Numbered from the stretch's first letter, positions 38,994 through 50,733 are shown. The stretch: DNA of 64,000 nucleotides from Pseudomonas sp. H9 (GCF_004353925.1 NZ_SMOK01000002.1:62001-126000), one strand, 5' to 3'. Notes: generated by a model from the letters alone, not told the origin. Program-made: numbers and translations.

Positions 38994-40034
38994 TTAAGGC
39001 GCGGGGTTGGGCTGGTCCTGATGGATGGCTTCGATGCCTGTGAGCAGCTCGTCAGAGAGCTTGAGGCTGAAGCTGGCCAGGTTGCTGTCCAGTTGCTCGA
39101 GGGTGGTAGCGCCGATGATGTTGCTGGTCACGAAGGGTTGGCGGGTGACAAAGGCAAGGGCCATTTGCGCAGGGTCCAGGCCGTGCTCGCGAGCCAGTTG
39201 CACATAGCGGCTGCAGGCCGCCACGGTTTGCGGGTTGGAGTAGCGTGAGAAACGGCTGAACAGGGTCAGGCGGCCGTTGGCGGGGCGAGCGCCGTTCTCG
39301 TATTTGCCCGAGAGCATGCCGAATGCCAGAGGCGAGTACGCCAGCAGCCCGCATTGTTCGCGAATCGCGATTTCCGCCAGACCGACTTCGAAACTGCGGT
39401 TAAGCAGGTTGTAGGGGTTCTGGATCGAAACTGCGCGGCTCCAGCCACGGCTCTCGGCCAGTTGCAGGAATTTCATGGTGCCCCACGGGGTTTCGTTGGA
39501 CAGGCCGATATGGCGAATTTTGCCCGCCTTGACCTGCTCATCGAGCACTTCCAGGGTTTCTTCCAGCGGAGTGAAGTGGTCTTGGGGCAGGTGCTGGTAA
39601 CCCAGCTTGCCGAAGAAGTTGGTGCTGCGTTCGGGCCAGTGCAGTTGGTAGAGGTCGATCCAGTCGGTCTGCAGGCGCTTGAGGCTGTCGTCCAGGGCGG
39701 CAACGATGTGCTGGCGGTTGTGCTTGAGCTGGCCATCACGGATATGGCTGATGCCATTGCCCGGGCCGGCTACTTTGCTGGCCAGAATCCAGTCGGCACG
39801 ATCGCCATAGCGTTTGAACCAGTTGCCGATGATGCGCTCGGTAGCGGCGTAGGTTTCCGGGCGAGGTGGCACCGGGTACATCTCGGCGGTGTCGATAAAG
39901 TTGATGCCTGCGGCTTTGGCCCGTTCGATCTGGCTGAAGGCCTCGGCCTCTTCATTCTGTTCGCCCCAGGTCATGGTACCCAGGCACAGTGCGCTGACAT
40001 TGAGGTCGGTGCGGCCCAGCTGGCGGTAGTCCAT
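38994..40034 (-). CDS. Aldo/keto reductase (Tas-like)
   Basis: A 346-residue NADPH-dependent aldo/keto reductase of the Tas/YajO type. Signatures are MDYRQLGRTDLNVSALCLGTM, the catalytic Asp in NFIDTAEMY (with Tyr), the Lys in LASKVAG and the His in LYQLHWPER, with GLSNETPWG. ATG 40034 has GGGAGAAG upstream; the 64-residue in-frame extension has no family support. Substrate unknown. It is divergent from rplM. Confidence 0.92.
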   Translation of the reverse strand: MDYRQLGRTDLNVSALCLGTMTWGEQNEEAEAFSQIERAKAAGINFIDTAEMYPVPPRPETYAATERIIGNWFKRYGDRADWILASKVAGPGNGISHIRDGQLKHNRQHIVAALDDSLKRLQTDWIDLYQLHWPERSTNFFGKLGYQHLPQDHFTPLEETLEVLDEQVKAGKIRHIGLSNETPWGTMKFLQLAESRGWSRAVSIQNPYNLLNRSFEVGLAEIAIREQCGLLAYSPLAFGMLSGKYENGARPANGRLTLFSRFSRYSNPQTVAACSRYVQLAREHGLDPAQMALAFVTRQPFVTSNIIGATTLEQLDSNLASFSLKLSDELLTGIEAIHQDQPNPAP

Positions 40035-40210
40035 CGGCTTCTCCCTGGCAAAAGAAGCATAAAAGCAGGTTGAAATTTTTTTCGCAATCTGGATAATTCG
40101 GCCCCTCTCCGTGTGTGGAAGTGATGCCCCGCACATAGAAGAACCCTGCCGAATATTGGACGCGCTGACCCGAGCCCCCGATAGCGTCCGTGTGCGGCTG
40201 TGTCCTTGTA

Positions 40211-40239
40211 TTGTCAAGGTACGCACTATCCAGTAAGAT
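40211..40239 (+). promoter_or_regulatory. Sigma-70 promoter of rplM-rpsI
   Basis: TTGTCA (40211-40216), a 17-base spacer and TAAGAT (40234-40239) lie 43 bases before the rplM start, giving a short leader. Confidence 0.7.
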
Positions 40240-40282
40240 CTGCCGTCTTATTTTCGCTGGGCGGCCCCTGAGGCTATAAAGA

Positions 40283-40711
40283 ATGAAAACTTTTACTGCT
40301 AAACCGGAAACAGTAAAGCGCGACTGGTTCGTAGTTGACGCCGCTGGTCAGACCCTGGGTCGTCTGGCTACCGAAATCGCTAGCCGTCTGCGTGGCAAGC
40401 ACAAGCCAGAGTACACCCCTCACGTTGACACCGGCGACTACATCGTCGTAATCAACGCTGAGCAGATCCGTGTCACTGGTGCCAAGACTTCGGACAAGAT
40501 GTACTACTCCCACTCCGGCTTCCCGGGCGGTATCAAGGAAATCAACTTCGAGAAGTTGATCGCCAAGGCCCCAGAGCGCGTGATCGAGACCGCGGTTAAA
40601 GGCATGCTGCCTAAAAACCCACTGGGTCGCGACATGTACCGTAAGCTGAAAGTCTATGCGGGCGCTACTCACCCTCATACTGCTCAGCAGCCCCAAGAAC
40701 TGAAGATTTAA
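40283..40711 (+). CDS. rplM: 50S ribosomal protein L13
   Basis: A 142-residue L13, beginning [20 protein letters not shown] and including [23 protein letters not shown], the family signature. It binds 23S rRNA early in assembly of the large subunit. It is followed 14 bases later by rpsI, the usual operon pair. Confidence 0.98.
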   Translation: MKTFTAKPETVKRDWFVVDAAGQTLGRLATEIASRLRGKHKPEYTPHVDTGDYIVVINAEQIRVTGAKTSDKMYYSHSGFPGGIKEINFEKLIAKAPERVIETAVKGMLPKNPLGRDMYRKLKVYAGATHPHTAQQPQELKI

Positions 40712-40725
40712 CGGAATAGTTCATT

Positions 40726-41118
40726 ATGTCGGCGACTCAAAATTACGGCACTGGCCGTCGCAAGACCGCAACCGCTCGCGTTTTCCTGCGTCCAGGTACC
40801 GGTAACATCTCCATCAACAACCGTTCTCTGGACGTGTTCTTCGGTCGTGAAACCGCGCGCATGGTAGTTCGCCAGCCGCTGGAACTGACCGAGACCACCG
40901 AGAAGTTCGACATCTACGTCACCGTTATCGGTGGTGGTGTCAGCGGCCAGGCTGGTGCAATCCGTCACGGTATCACCCGTGCACTGATGGACTACGACGA
41001 AACTCTGCGTGGCGCTCTGCGTCGTGCTGGTTACGTTACCCGTGACGCTCGTGAAGTTGAGCGTAAGAAAGTGGGTCTGCGTAAAGCGCGTAAGCGTCCT
41101 CAGTACTCCAAGCGTTAA
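40726..41118 (+). CDS. rpsI: 30S ribosomal protein S9
   Basis: A 130-residue S9 with [17 protein letters not shown] at the start, [19 protein letters not shown] in the middle and the basic C-terminal tail RKRPQYSKR that reaches the P-site tRNA. It follows rplM in the same transcript and is closed by a strong terminator. Confidence 0.98.
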   Translation: MSATQNYGTGRRKTATARVFLRPGTGNISINNRSLDVFFGRETARMVVRQPLELTETTEKFDIYVTVIGGGVSGQAGAIRHGITRALMDYDETLRGALRRAGYVTRDAREVERKKVGLRKARKRPQYSKR

Positions 41119-41134
41119 TTTCGCTTCGGCGTTC

Positions 41135-41172
41135 AAAAAAAGCCCGGTTCCTGGTGGAACCGGGCTTTTTTT
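41135..41172. terminator. Strong terminator after rpsI
   Basis: AAGCCCGGTTCC and GGAACCGGGCTT form a 12-base-pair stem with a short TGGT loop, flanked by an A run on the left and a T run on the right. The 209 bases from here to petA at 41382 hold its promoter region and no gene. Confidence 0.96.
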
Positions 41173-41381
41173 ATGTCTTGAATAAGTAAGTTGGTCTTTA
41201 CTGTGACAACTTGCCGCATAGACGCAAGTCAAGAGCTACAAGGGATTGCGGCTTGGGCGCAGGCTAATCACCTTGTCAGAGAAGGGTCTTTTCATTACCA
41301 TGCGGCAAATTTTTAGCAGTTCAGAAATTACTTAGTAGATGCCTGTTGTAACAGGCCATAAAGCTGATGGGAGAGGACTGA

Positions 41382-41975
41382 ATGAGCAATGACGGCGTCA
41401 ATGCAGGCCGGCGTCGCTTCCTCGTAGCAGCCACATCCGTGGTGGGTGCTGCAGGAGCGGTGGGGGCTGCGGTCCCGTTCGTGGGGTCATGGTTCCCCAG
41501 TGCCAAGGCGAAAGCCGCAGGTGCACCGGTGAAGGTCAATATTGCCAAGGTGGAGCCAGGTCAGCAGATGATTGCTGAATGGCGTGGCCAGCCGGTCTTC
41601 ATCGTCCGTCGCACCGAAGAGATTCTTGGCAACCTCAAGAAAATCACCGGTGACCTCTCCGACCCTGAATCCAAGGCATCGGTTCAACCGACTTACGTCA
41701 ACCCGGAAAACCGTGCGATCAAGCCGGAAATCCTGGTACTGGTTGGTCTGTGCACCCACTTGGGTTGTTCGCCAACTTTCCGTCCTGAAGTTGCTCCAGT
41801 CGATTTGGGTCCCAAGTGGGTCGGCGGTTACTTCTGCCCATGCCACGGTTCCCACTACGATCTGGCGGGTCGCGTCTACAAGGCCCAACCGGCGCCGCTC
41901 AATCTGCCAGTGCCGCCGCACTCTTATGAGTCGGACGACATCATTGTCGTCGGCGTCGATCAGGAGAACGCGTGA
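41382..41975 (+). CDS. petA: Ubiquinol-cytochrome c reductase Rieske iron-sulfur subunit
   Basis: A 197-residue Rieske protein of the bc1 complex. A twin-arginine-type signal (GRRRFLVAATSVVG) and one membrane helix are at residues 9-36. The 2Fe-2S ligands are Cys124 and His126 (CTHLGC) and Cys152 and His155 (CPCHGS), with Cys129 and Cys154 as the disulfide pair. It passes electrons from ubiquinol to cytochrome c1. It overlaps petB by one base. Confidence 0.97.
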   Translation: MSNDGVNAGRRRFLVAATSVVGAAGAVGAAVPFVGSWFPSAKAKAAGAPVKVNIAKVEPGQQMIAEWRGQPVFIVRRTEEILGNLKKITGDLSDPESKASVQPTYVNPENRAIKPEILVLVGLCTHLGCSPTFRPEVAPVDLGPKWVGGYFCPCHGSHYDLAGRVYKAQPAPLNLPVPPHSYESDDIIVVGVDQENA

Positions 41976-43186
41976 TGAGTAAGTTCATGGATTGGGTTGA
42001 CGCCCGCTTCCCCGCGACCAAGATGTGGGAAGACCATCTCAGCAAGTATTACGCACCGAAGAACTTCAACTTCTTCTACTTTTTCGGCTCCCTGGCACTG
42101 CTGGTGCTGGTTAACCAGATCGTTACCGGTGTCTGGCTGACCATGAGCTTCACGCCGTCGGCCGAAGAGGCATTTGCCTCGGTCGAATACATCATGCGTG
42201 ACGTCGAGTACGGCTGGATCCTGCGCTATCTGCACTCCACCGGTGCGTCGGCGTTCTTCATCGTCGTGTACCTGCACATGTTCCGTGGTCTGCTGTACGG
42301 CTCGTACCAGAAGCCTCGTGAACTGGTCTGGGTGTTCGGCATGCTGATCTACCTGGCGCTGATGGCCGAAGCGTTCATGGGCTACCTGCTGCCATGGGGC
42401 CAGATGTCGTACTGGGGTGCCCAGGTAATTATCTCGCTGTTCGGCGCGATTCCGGTGATCGGCGACGACCTGACTCAGTGGATCCGCGGTGACTACCTGA
42501 TCTCCGGTATTACCCTGAACCGCTTCTTCGCCCTGCACGTCGTCGCTCTGCCGATCGTGATCCTCGGTCTGGTGGTGCTGCACATTCTGGCGCTGCACGA
42601 AGTAGGCTCGAACAACCCTGACGGCGTCGATATCAAGAAGCTCAAGGACGAGAATGGTGTACCGCTCGATGGTATCGCCTTCCACCCTTACTACACCGTG
42701 AAAGACATCGTCGGCGTAGTCGTGTTCCTCTTCGTGTTCTGTGCCGTGGTGTTCTTCTTCCCGGAAATGGGCGGTTACTTCCTGGAAAAACCGAACTTCG
42801 AGCAGGCTAACGCCTTCAAGACCCCTGAGCACATCGCGCCGGTCTGGTACTTCACGCCGTTCTACGCGATCCTGCGGGCCGTTCCGGACAAGCTCCTGGG
42901 TGTTATCGCCATGGGCGCTGCGATTGCCGTGCTGTTCGTCCTGCCGTGGCTCGACCGCAGCCCGGTCAAATCCATGCGCTACAAAGGTTGGATGAGCAAA
43001 ATCTGGCTGCTGGTGTTCTGCATCTCGTTCGTGATCCTCGGTGTGCTGGGCGTACTGGCACCAACCCCGGGCCGTACGTTGCTGTCGCAGGTATGCACCT
43101 TCCTGTATTTCGCCTACTTCATTCTGATGCCGTTCTACACCAGGCTTGAGAAGACCAAACCGGTTCCGGAAAGGGTGACTGGCTGA
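41975..43186 (+). CDS. petB: Cytochrome b subunit of the bc1 complex
   Basis: A 403-residue cytochrome b with eight or so membrane helices. Haem-ligand histidine pairs are seen in LRYLHSTGASAFFIVVYLHMF and FALHVVALPIVILGLVVLHI, and the Qo-site region has PYYTVKD and LLPWGQMSYW. ATG 41975 shares a base with the petA stop; petC in turn starts on the last base of petB. Length is that of a full, unsplit cytochrome b. Confidence 0.97.
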   Translation: MSKFMDWVDARFPATKMWEDHLSKYYAPKNFNFFYFFGSLALLVLVNQIVTGVWLTMSFTPSAEEAFASVEYIMRDVEYGWILRYLHSTGASAFFIVVYLHMFRGLLYGSYQKPRELVWVFGMLIYLALMAEAFMGYLLPWGQMSYWGAQVIISLFGAIPVIGDDLTQWIRGDYLISGITLNRFFALHVVALPIVILGLVVLHILALHEVGSNNPDGVDIKKLKDENGVPLDGIAFHPYYTVKDIVGVVVFLFVFCAVVFFFPEMGGYFLEKPNFEQANAFKTPEHIAPVWYFTPFYAILRAVPDKLLGVIAMGAAIAVLFVLPWLDRSPVKSMRYKGWMSKIWLLVFCISFVILGVLGVLAPTPGRTLLSQVCTFLYFAYFILMPFYTRLEKTKPVPERVTG

Positions 43187-43968
43187 TGAAAAAGCTATTT
43201 GCAGTAATGATCCTGGCATTGATGCCAACACTGACCTTTGCCGCCTCCGAGCACGGCCCGGTTCTGGACAAGGTCGATATCGACCTCACCGACAAGGCCG
43301 CCATGCAAGACGGTGCGCGCACCTTTGCCAACTATTGCATGGGCTGCCATAGCGCCAAGTTCCAGCGTTACGAGCGGGTTGCTGATGACCTGGGCATTCC
43401 TCATGAGCTGATGCTTGAGAAGCTGGTGTTCACCGGTGCCAAAATCGGTGACCACATGAAGATCGGCATGAAGCCTGAAGACGCCAAGACCTGGTTCGGT
43501 GCGGCGCCGCCAGACCTGACCCTGGTTGCGCGTGTGCGTGGCACCGATTGGCTGTACACCTACCTGCGCAGCTTCTATGAAGACAAGTCGCGTCCGTACG
43601 GGGTGAACAACAAGGTGTTCCCGAACGTCGGTATGCCTAACGTGCTGGTTGGCCTGCAAGGTAACCAGGTCATCGGTTGCAAACAGGTGCAGACGGTGGT
43701 CGATGGCAAGAAGCAATTTGACCCACTGACCGGTTCGCCTTTGACACATGAAGCGTGCGACCAGCTGACCGTAGAGCCGAAATCCGGTACTCTGACCGAA
43801 GAGCAGTTCGACGAGAAGGTCAAGAATCTGGTGACCTTCCTGGCTTACTCGGCCAACCCGGTCAAACTGGAAAGTCAGCGTATCGGCACCTACGTGCTGC
43901 TGTACCTGGCCTTCTTCTTCGTATTCGCCTACTTGCTCAAGCGCGAATACTGGAAGGACGTGCACTGA
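43186..43968 (+). CDS. petC: Cytochrome c1
   Basis: A 260-residue cytochrome c1. A signal peptide (residues 1-20) precedes the haem site CMGCH (residues 51-55), and a C-terminal membrane anchor (YVLLYLAFFFVFAYLLKREYW) holds it in the inner membrane. Methionine ligand candidates include Met168-type GMPNVL. It is the third gene of petABC; a large hairpin follows. Confidence 0.97.
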   Translation: MKKLFAVMILALMPTLTFAASEHGPVLDKVDIDLTDKAAMQDGARTFANYCMGCHSAKFQRYERVADDLGIPHELMLEKLVFTGAKIGDHMKIGMKPEDAKTWFGAAPPDLTLVARVRGTDWLYTYLRSFYEDKSRPYGVNNKVFPNVGMPNVLVGLQGNQVIGCKQVQTVVDGKKQFDPLTGSPLTHEACDQLTVEPKSGTLTEEQFDEKVKNLVTFLAYSANPVKLESQRIGTYVLLYLAFFFVFAYLLKREYWKDVH

Positions 43969-43994
43969 TCACGCAGTAGTTTCTGGTAGTTGAA

Positions 43995-44043
43995 CGCGCC
44001 CTGGGGCACCTCTGGATAACGGAGGTGCCTGCAGGGCGCGTTT
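43995..44043 (+). terminator. Long hairpin between petC and sspA
   Basis: Outer stem CGCGCCCTG (43995-44003) with CAGGGCGCG (44032-44040) encloses inner stem GGCACCTC with GAGGTGCC, followed by TTTG. A well-formed terminator-like structure, though the T run is short. Confidence 0.8.
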
Positions 44044-44086
44044 GCATTTGTAGCTTTATAATTTCATCTGCGAGGAGAGGACCACT

Positions 44087-44704
44087 ATGGGCGTGACCAA
44101 CCGGTTAGCCTGCTACTCCGACCCCGCTGACCATTATTCTCATCGGGTGCGCATCGTTCTCGCCGAGAAGGGTGTCAGCTGCGAGATCATCAATGTCGAT
44201 CCCGGTCGCTTGCCGCCCAAGCTGGTCGAAGTGAACCCCTATGGTGGCGTGCCGACCCTGGTTGACCGCGATCTGGCTTTGTATGAGTCGACTGTAGTGA
44301 TGGAGTACCTCGACGAGCGTTACCCGCATCCGCCACTGCTGCCGGTGTATCCGGTGGCCCGGGCGAACAGTCGTCTGCTGATGCATCGCATCCAGCGCGA
44401 TTGGTGTGCGCTGGTTGATTTGATTCTCGACCCGCGGACGAAAGACACCGCACGCGCTCAGGCGCGCAAAGAGTTGCGCGAAAGCCTGACTGGGGTGTCG
44501 CCGTTGTTCGCTGACAAGCCTTGTTTCCTCAGTGAGGAGCAAAGTCTGGTCGATTGTTGTCTACTGCCCATACTCTGGCGTTTGCCGGTGTTGGGAATTG
44601 AACTGCCGCGGCCGGCCAAACCGTTGCTCGATTATATGGAGCGACAGTTTGCCCGCGAGGCTTTCCAGGCAAGCCTGTCCGCTGCTGAACGTGAAATGCG
44701 CTAG
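44087..44704 (+). CDS. sspA: Stringent starvation protein A (GST-fold)
   Basis: A 205-residue glutathione-S-transferase-fold protein that binds RNA polymerase. The start [25 protein letters not shown], then [19 protein letters not shown], is the SspA pattern, with the PHPPLLP linker important for function in E. coli. GAGGAGAGG stands before the ATG. It is followed 17 bases later by sspB. Confidence 0.95.
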   Translation: MGVTNRLACYSDPADHYSHRVRIVLAEKGVSCEIINVDPGRLPPKLVEVNPYGGVPTLVDRDLALYESTVVMEYLDERYPHPPLLPVYPVARANSRLLMHRIQRDWCALVDLILDPRTKDTARAQARKELRESLTGVSPLFADKPCFLSEEQSLVDCCLLPILWRLPVLGIELPRPAKPLLDYMERQFAREAFQASLSAAEREMR

Positions 44705-44721
44705 GTTTTAAGGAGCTGTCG

Positions 44722-45153
44722 ATGAACTCCAGTCGCCCTTATTTGGTACGTGCACTCTATGAGTGGATCGTCGATAACGACTGCACCCCCCACATGTTGG
44801 TCAATGCCGAGTACCCGGCGGTCCAGGTGCCTCAGGGCTTTGCCAGCGATGGCCAGATTGTCCTGAATATTTCGCCCAGTGCTGTGCGTCATCTGCACAT
44901 GGATAACGAGGCGGTGAGCTTCGAGGGGCGCTTTGGTGGCGTCGCTCATACCTTGTTCGTGCCGGCGGGTGCAATTCTCGGTATTTATGCCCGTGAGAAT
45001 GGCCAGGGCATGGTCTTCGAGCTTGAGCCTCCGGTGCTGGAAGAGGACGAGTATGAAGAGGACGAGAGTGTTGAGCCGGATGATGATGGTCCGCCAGCCG
45101 GTGGGCAGCCGCCGCGCCCAAGCGGGCGCCCGAGCCTGAAGGTTGTGAAGTAA
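44722..45153 (+). CDS. sspB: ClpXP adaptor SspB
   Basis: A 143-residue SspB, which delivers ssrA-tagged proteins to ClpXP. The substrate-binding domain (RPYLVRALYEWIVDNDCTPHM, VLNISPSAVRHLHMDN) is followed by an acidic linker (EEDEYEEDESVEPDDD) and the conserved ClpX-binding tail RPSLKVVK. It is in the sspAB operon, ended by a bidirectional terminator directly at the stop codon. Confidence 0.97.
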   Translation: MNSSRPYLVRALYEWIVDNDCTPHMLVNAEYPAVQVPQGFASDGQIVLNISPSAVRHLHMDNEAVSFEGRFGGVAHTLFVPAGAILGIYARENGQGMVFELEPPVLEEDEYEEDESVEPDDDGPPAGGQPPRPSGRPSLKVVK

Positions 45154-45186
45154 AAAAAAAGGCGATCCCCAGGGATCGCCTTTTTT
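45153..45186. terminator. Bidirectional terminator between sspB and the small lipoprotein gene
   Basis: GGCGATCC / GGATCGCC (45161-45180) with an A run on the left and a T run on the right serves both convergent genes. Confidence 0.95.
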
Positions 45187-45197
45187 ATTCGCCCTGA

Positions 45198-45416
45198 TTA
45201 CAGGTCGGTGATGGTGCGAACCTGGTCTTTGTTGACACGGGTTACTTTGCCATCGAGTTGTTCGAACTCGTAGAAACCGGAACTGCGCTCGTAGCGTGGT
45301 GCGTCGACTGCCTGGAACTCGCGGCCGTCGTTGAGCGTAATCAGGCTCGGGGTGGAGCAGCCGGCCAGAGCGGCGAAAGCGCCGATCAGAAGGGTCGACA
45401 GGAGGCCATTTTTCAT
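45198..45416 (-). CDS. YgdI/YgdR-family small lipoprotein (DUF903)
   Basis: A 72-residue lipoprotein: signal peptide with lipobox LAGC (Cys20), then a short SH3-like domain (LITLNDGREFQAVDAPRYER, FYEFEQLDGKVTRVNKDQV) typical of the family. Function unknown; these are abundant small envelope proteins in gamma-proteobacteria. GGAAG precedes the ATG. Confidence 0.92.
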   Translation of the reverse strand: MKNGLLSTLLIGAFAALAGCSTPSLITLNDGREFQAVDAPRYERSSGFYEFEQLDGKVTRVNKDQVRTITDL

Positions 45417-45438
45417 TGGTACTTCCTTGGAGGTAAAT

Positions 45439-45503
45439 GATCGCGGGGCAAGCCCGCTCCCACAGGATTGATGATGCCTGTGGGAGCGGGCTTGCCCCGC
45501 GAG
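45439..45503. repeat. Paired REP element, compact inward form
   Basis: GATCGCGGGGCAAGCCCGCT and its inverse copy are separated by about 16 bases, with CCTGTGGGAG / CTCCCACAGG extending the pairing. It lies between the small lipoprotein and the BON lipoprotein genes. Confidence 0.93.
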
Positions 45504-45509
45504 GGTGGA

Positions 45510-47182
<1,673 letters not shown>

Positions 47183-47183
<1 letters not shown>

Positions 47184-49003
47184 CAGCGCGGGGTGTCTGG
47201 CAGGCGGACGATCTGGCCACCAGAGAACTCTGCCCACGGCAGCTGGCGTTCGATGCGTTGGTTAGGGTTCATGCTCAGGCTGCCGGAGAAGCCTTCGATG
47301 CGGTTGTCCGGCAGCGCCTTGAGCTGACCCAGGCGCGGCGCCAGGCTGTAGGCGTCGATACCCATGGCATACAGGCGGCCGAGGCTACCGGCGGCTTGTG
47401 GCCACTGGCTCACGACCTGCTGGCGCAGGTTGTTGTTGGTGTCGAGCAGCCATGGCGTTTCGCAGAAGCGGATACCATTCATGTCGTTGTACTGGTTCAC
47501 GTCACCACTGGCGCTGTACAGGTGAGAAGTGGCGTAAACCGGAACGTCACCGGCGTATTGGAAATTGAGGGTCGGCTTGATCTGCTGGCCTTGCTGAGGC
47601 GTGGCGGCCAGGAAGATGAAGTCGATGTCCTGGCGGCGCGACGGCTGTGCCGATACGTTGCCACCCACGGTGTCCTGCAGGCTCTTGGCGCGGCCTTCGC
47701 TTTGACGCAGCTGGAACAGGTCGGCGATCTGCTGAGCTAGAGCTACCGGCTGGTCAATGTGCTCGGCGGCGAGCAGGGTGCCGCCACGGGCCTCCCAGTC
47801 CTGGCGGAAAGCCTTGAGGACGCGATCACCCCATTCGCCACGTGGCACCAGGGCCACAGCGCGTACCATGCCGTCGGCATGGGCGCGACGCGATACTTCG
47901 CGGGCTTCGTCTTCGGCGGCCAGGCCGAACTGGAACAGTTGTGCCGGACCTTTCTGGCCAGCATCGCTGTAGTTCAGGGCCAGGGTGGTAATAGGCAGTT
48001 GTGGGCGTGCGGCCAGCTGCTTGACCAGGGGTTTTTCCAGCGGGCCAACGACCAACTGAGCACCTGCGGCCTGGGCCTGGCGATAGAAGTCGTCCAGGGA
48101 GGTCAGGCGCGAGCTGTCGAACACTTCAATGGCGGGAGGCTTTTGCCCGGCTTGCTGGGCCTGGAAGTGCGCGGCCATGAAGCCGTCACGCAGGGCGCGA
48201 GCCACACCGGCCAGTTGACCTTCCTGAGGCAGCAGCAGGGCGATCTTGGTCAGAGGCTGGCTGGCCATTTCCTTGAGCTTGACCAGTGGCAGGGGCAGTT
48301 GCAGTGCCGCTGGGTGCTCAGGGTGCTGGCTGCGCCAGGTCTCGATAGCAGCTTGTTGTTGCTCCAGGGTGCCGGCGCTTTTTACGGCCAGGGCCAGGCT
48401 GGCCCAGCCGGCCAGAGGTTCGGAGCCGGTGCTTGCGCTTTGCAGCTGATCGTTTGGCAAAGCGGCAACCAGGTTCCAGGTGGCATTTTGGTTGTCGCTG
48501 GCGGCGTTGCCAGTGAGCAGTGGCGCCAGGTCTACGCGAGCTTGAGCTGCGGCCAGCGTCTGGCCGTTGGCTTCCAGGACGATGGCCTGGATGCTGCGAG
48601 TGCGACGTTGCTGGGCGTCTGGCAGCTCACCCAGGCGTGCCAGGCTTGGATGGCTCAGGGCGGTCAGGGCGGCCTTGGGCTGGTTGCGGCTCATGGCCAG
48701 TTCGGCGCTCAGCGTGCTGGCGAAGATCTGTTGTGCTGGCTTGAGTTGATCAACCGGTACTTGCTCAAGGATGCGCGCGGCGCGCACGTTGTCTTTTTGC
48801 TGGTGAGCCAGGTCGGCTGCGCTCAGGCGCAACAGGGCGGCGTCTTCCGGGGTCTTGCTGGTGTTGGCCTGTTCAAGCAGTTGCTCGATGCTGGCGTCCG
48901 GGGTGCGCGGCAGTTCGCCGAGGCTCGACGAGGGCGAGCTGGCGCAGGCTGCCAACAGGGCGGCGAGGCAAAGGGCTGTGAACAGCCGCAGGCAAGCGAT
49001 CAT
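47183..49003 (-). CDS. lppC: Penicillin-binding-protein activator lipoprotein LppC (LpoA family)
   Basis: A 606-residue outer-membrane lipoprotein: lipobox LAACA (Cys20), a TPR-like N-terminal half (helical repeats rich in Ala, Leu and Gln) and a periplasmic-binding-protein fold in the C-terminal half (KIALLLPQEGQLAGVARAL, AQLVVGPLEKPLVKQLA). LpoA activates PBP1a-type peptidoglycan synthases from the outer membrane. It opens the minus-strand run with yraN, gmhA and the BON gene, and is divergent from rsmI. Confidence 0.93.
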
Positions 49004-49188
49004 GTAAAGGTCCTGTTACTCGATCAAATTAACGGGCAATTGTACCCAAGCGCTGGCCGGGGTGCGATGTTGCTGGTGTTAATCCTTCAATATAGGTGCT
49101 GGAGCGCGGCCTGCAGGCTGTGCAGGTTACGCATTGTTGCCGTCAGTCGGGCTACAATGGCGCTTTGTTCAAACGACAGGTACGTGCT

Positions 49189-50064
49189 GTGACTGATGTT
49201 CCGGGGGCTTCCCATTCCACTGTTGGCACGCTTTACGTGGTGGCCACGCCTATCGGCAACCTGGACGACATGAGTGCGCGGGCGCTCAAAGTGCTCAGCG
49301 ATGTGGCCTTGATTGCCGCTGAAGACACCCGTCATTCCATTCGTTTATTGCAACACTTCGGCATCAATACCCCCTTGGCTGCTTGCCATGAACACAACGA
49401 GCGCGACGAGGGCAGCCGCTTTCTGACGCGCCTGCTGGCGGGCGATAACGTAGCGTTGATTTCCGATGCCGGCACACCGTTGATCTCTGATCCGGGCTAT
49501 CACCTGGTACGCCAGGCGCGTGCTGCAGGGGTTGCCGTGGTTCCGGTGCCGGGAGCTTGTGCCCTGATTGCGGCCTTGTCGGCGGCAGGGTTGCCATCGG
49601 ACCGTTTCATCTTCGAAGGGTTCTTGCCGGCCAAGGCCGTTGGGCGCCGAGCGCGCCTGGATCAGGTCAAGGAAGAGCCTCGTACGCTGATTTTCTATGA
49701 GGCGCCGCACCGGATTCTCGAGTGCCTGCAAGACATGGAGGCGGTGTTTGGTGCCGAGCGCCCGGCGTTGCTGGCGCGCGAGCTGACCAAAACCTTCGAA
49801 ACCCTTAAAGGGCTGCCACTGGGTGAGCTGCGCGCGTTCGTGGAAGCTGACAGCAATCAGCAGCGTGGTGAGTGCGTGGTGCTGGTGGCCGGTTGGACTG
49901 CGCCTGAAGATGAGCAGGCGGTCAGCAGCGAAGCAATGCGTGTGCTAGACCTGCTGTTGGCAGAGATGCCGCTCAAGCGGGCTGCGGCCTTGGCGGCGGA
50001 AATCACTGGCGTGCGCAAGAATGTGTTGTATCAGGTAGCCCTGGAAAAACAGAAAGACAAATAG
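49189..50064 (+). CDS. rsmI: 16S rRNA 2'-O-methyltransferase RsmI
   Basis: A 291-residue SAM-dependent tetrapyrrole-methylase-fold enzyme that methylates C1402 ribose. Signatures are [51 protein letters not shown] and FEGFLPAK. The start is GTG 49189; longer in-frame readings run into non-conserved sequence. It overlaps no neighbour and is followed by the RNase P RNA gene. Its companion RsmH, which modifies the same nucleotide, is encoded 1.2 kb downstream. Confidence 0.95.
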   Translation: MTDVPGASHSTVGTLYVVATPIGNLDDMSARALKVLSDVALIAAEDTRHSIRLLQHFGINTPLAACHEHNERDEGSRFLTRLLAGDNVALISDAGTPLISDPGYHLVRQARAAGVAVVPVPGACALIAALSAAGLPSDRFIFEGFLPAKAVGRRARLDQVKEEPRTLIFYEAPHRILECLQDMEAVFGAERPALLARELTKTFETLKGLPLGELRAFVEADSNQQRGECVVLVAGWTAPEDEQAVSSEAMRVLDLLLAEMPLKRAAALAAEITGVRKNVLYQVALEKQKDK

Positions 50065-50093
50065 TGGCTTTATACTACTATTGGTTTTATCGC

Positions 50094-50122
50094 TTGTTCT
50101 TAGGCGCCTGTGCCGTTAACCT
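50094..50122 (+). promoter_or_regulatory. Probable sigma-70 promoter of rnpB
   Basis: TTGTTC (50094-50099), 17-base spacer, TAACCT (50117-50122), about 10 bases before the predicted RNA 5' end. A further TATACT at 50071-50076 may be an alternative. Confidence 0.5.
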
Positions 50123-50131
50123 TTGCGGCGG

Positions 50132-50492
50132 AGAGTCGATCGGACAGTCGCTGCCTTCTTTTGTTCCGCAAAAGAGGGGGGAGGAAAGTCCGGGCTCCAT
50201 AGGGCAGAGTGCCAGGTAACACCTGGGGGGCGTGAGCCTACGGAAAGTGCCACAGAAAACAACCGCCTAAGCACTTCGGTGCCGGTAAGGGTGAAAAGGT
50301 GCGGTAAGAGCGCACCGCACGACTGGTAACAGTTCGTGGCTAGGTAAACCCCACTCGGAGCAAGACCAAATAGGGTTCCATATGGCGCGGCCCGCGTTGG
50401 AACCGGGTAGGTTGCTAAAGACGTCCAGTGATGGCCGTCGTAGAGGAATGACTGTCCTCGACAGAACCCGGCTTACAGATCGACTCTCCGCT
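50132..50492 (+). ncRNA. rnpB: RNase P RNA (M1 RNA, type A)
   Basis: A structured RNA of about 360 bases. The universally conserved GAGGAAAGTCCGGGCTCC lies near its 5' part, ACAGAAAACAACCGCC and GGTAAGGGTGAAAAGGTGCG in the middle, and GGTAGGTTGCTAAA then ACAGAACCCGGCTTACAGAT at its end. AGAGTCGAT (from 50132) pairs with ATCGACTCT near the 3' end (50479-50487) to form helix P1, and a short T run follows. It catalyses removal of tRNA 5' leaders together with RnpA. Placement between rsmI and mraZ is normal for Pseudomonas. Confidence 0.97.
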
Positions 50493-50695
50493 TTTCCTTC
50501 CTCTGCCTGATTCGATGGCAGGTGTGCCTTCGTAATACCGAAAAAATCTTACTCTTAATAAATCACTTTAACTTCGGGCTCTATTTGTCTGAATGAGTTT
50601 GATTTTTTTTGTAAGAAATCTCCCAAGATCGTCCTTCCATCTTCCTACATTGAGCTAAATCTCCGATCTGTAAGGGATTTCCTTATAGGCGTGCC

Positions 50696-50725
50696 TTGAC
50701 GGTGTGGTAGGCGGATTCCTATAGT
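50696..50725 (+). promoter_or_regulatory. Sigma-70 promoter of the mraZ-led dcw cluster
   Basis: TTGACG (50696-50701), 18-base spacer, TATAGT (50720-50725), about 75 bases before the mraZ start. The preceding 50493-50695 stretch is AT-rich, contains no gene and shows a small CTGCC/GGCAG hairpin just after rnpB. Confidence 0.8.
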
Positions 50726-50733
50726 GTGCGCAA

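Noticed and set aside
41960..43231. 423-codon open frame on the minus strand
   Set aside because: Antisense to the complete cytochrome b gene; no start signal and no family match.
50523..50695. A small gene between rnpB and mraZ
   Set aside because: The stretch is AT-rich with stops in all frames and no start signal; only the mraZ promoter is supported.
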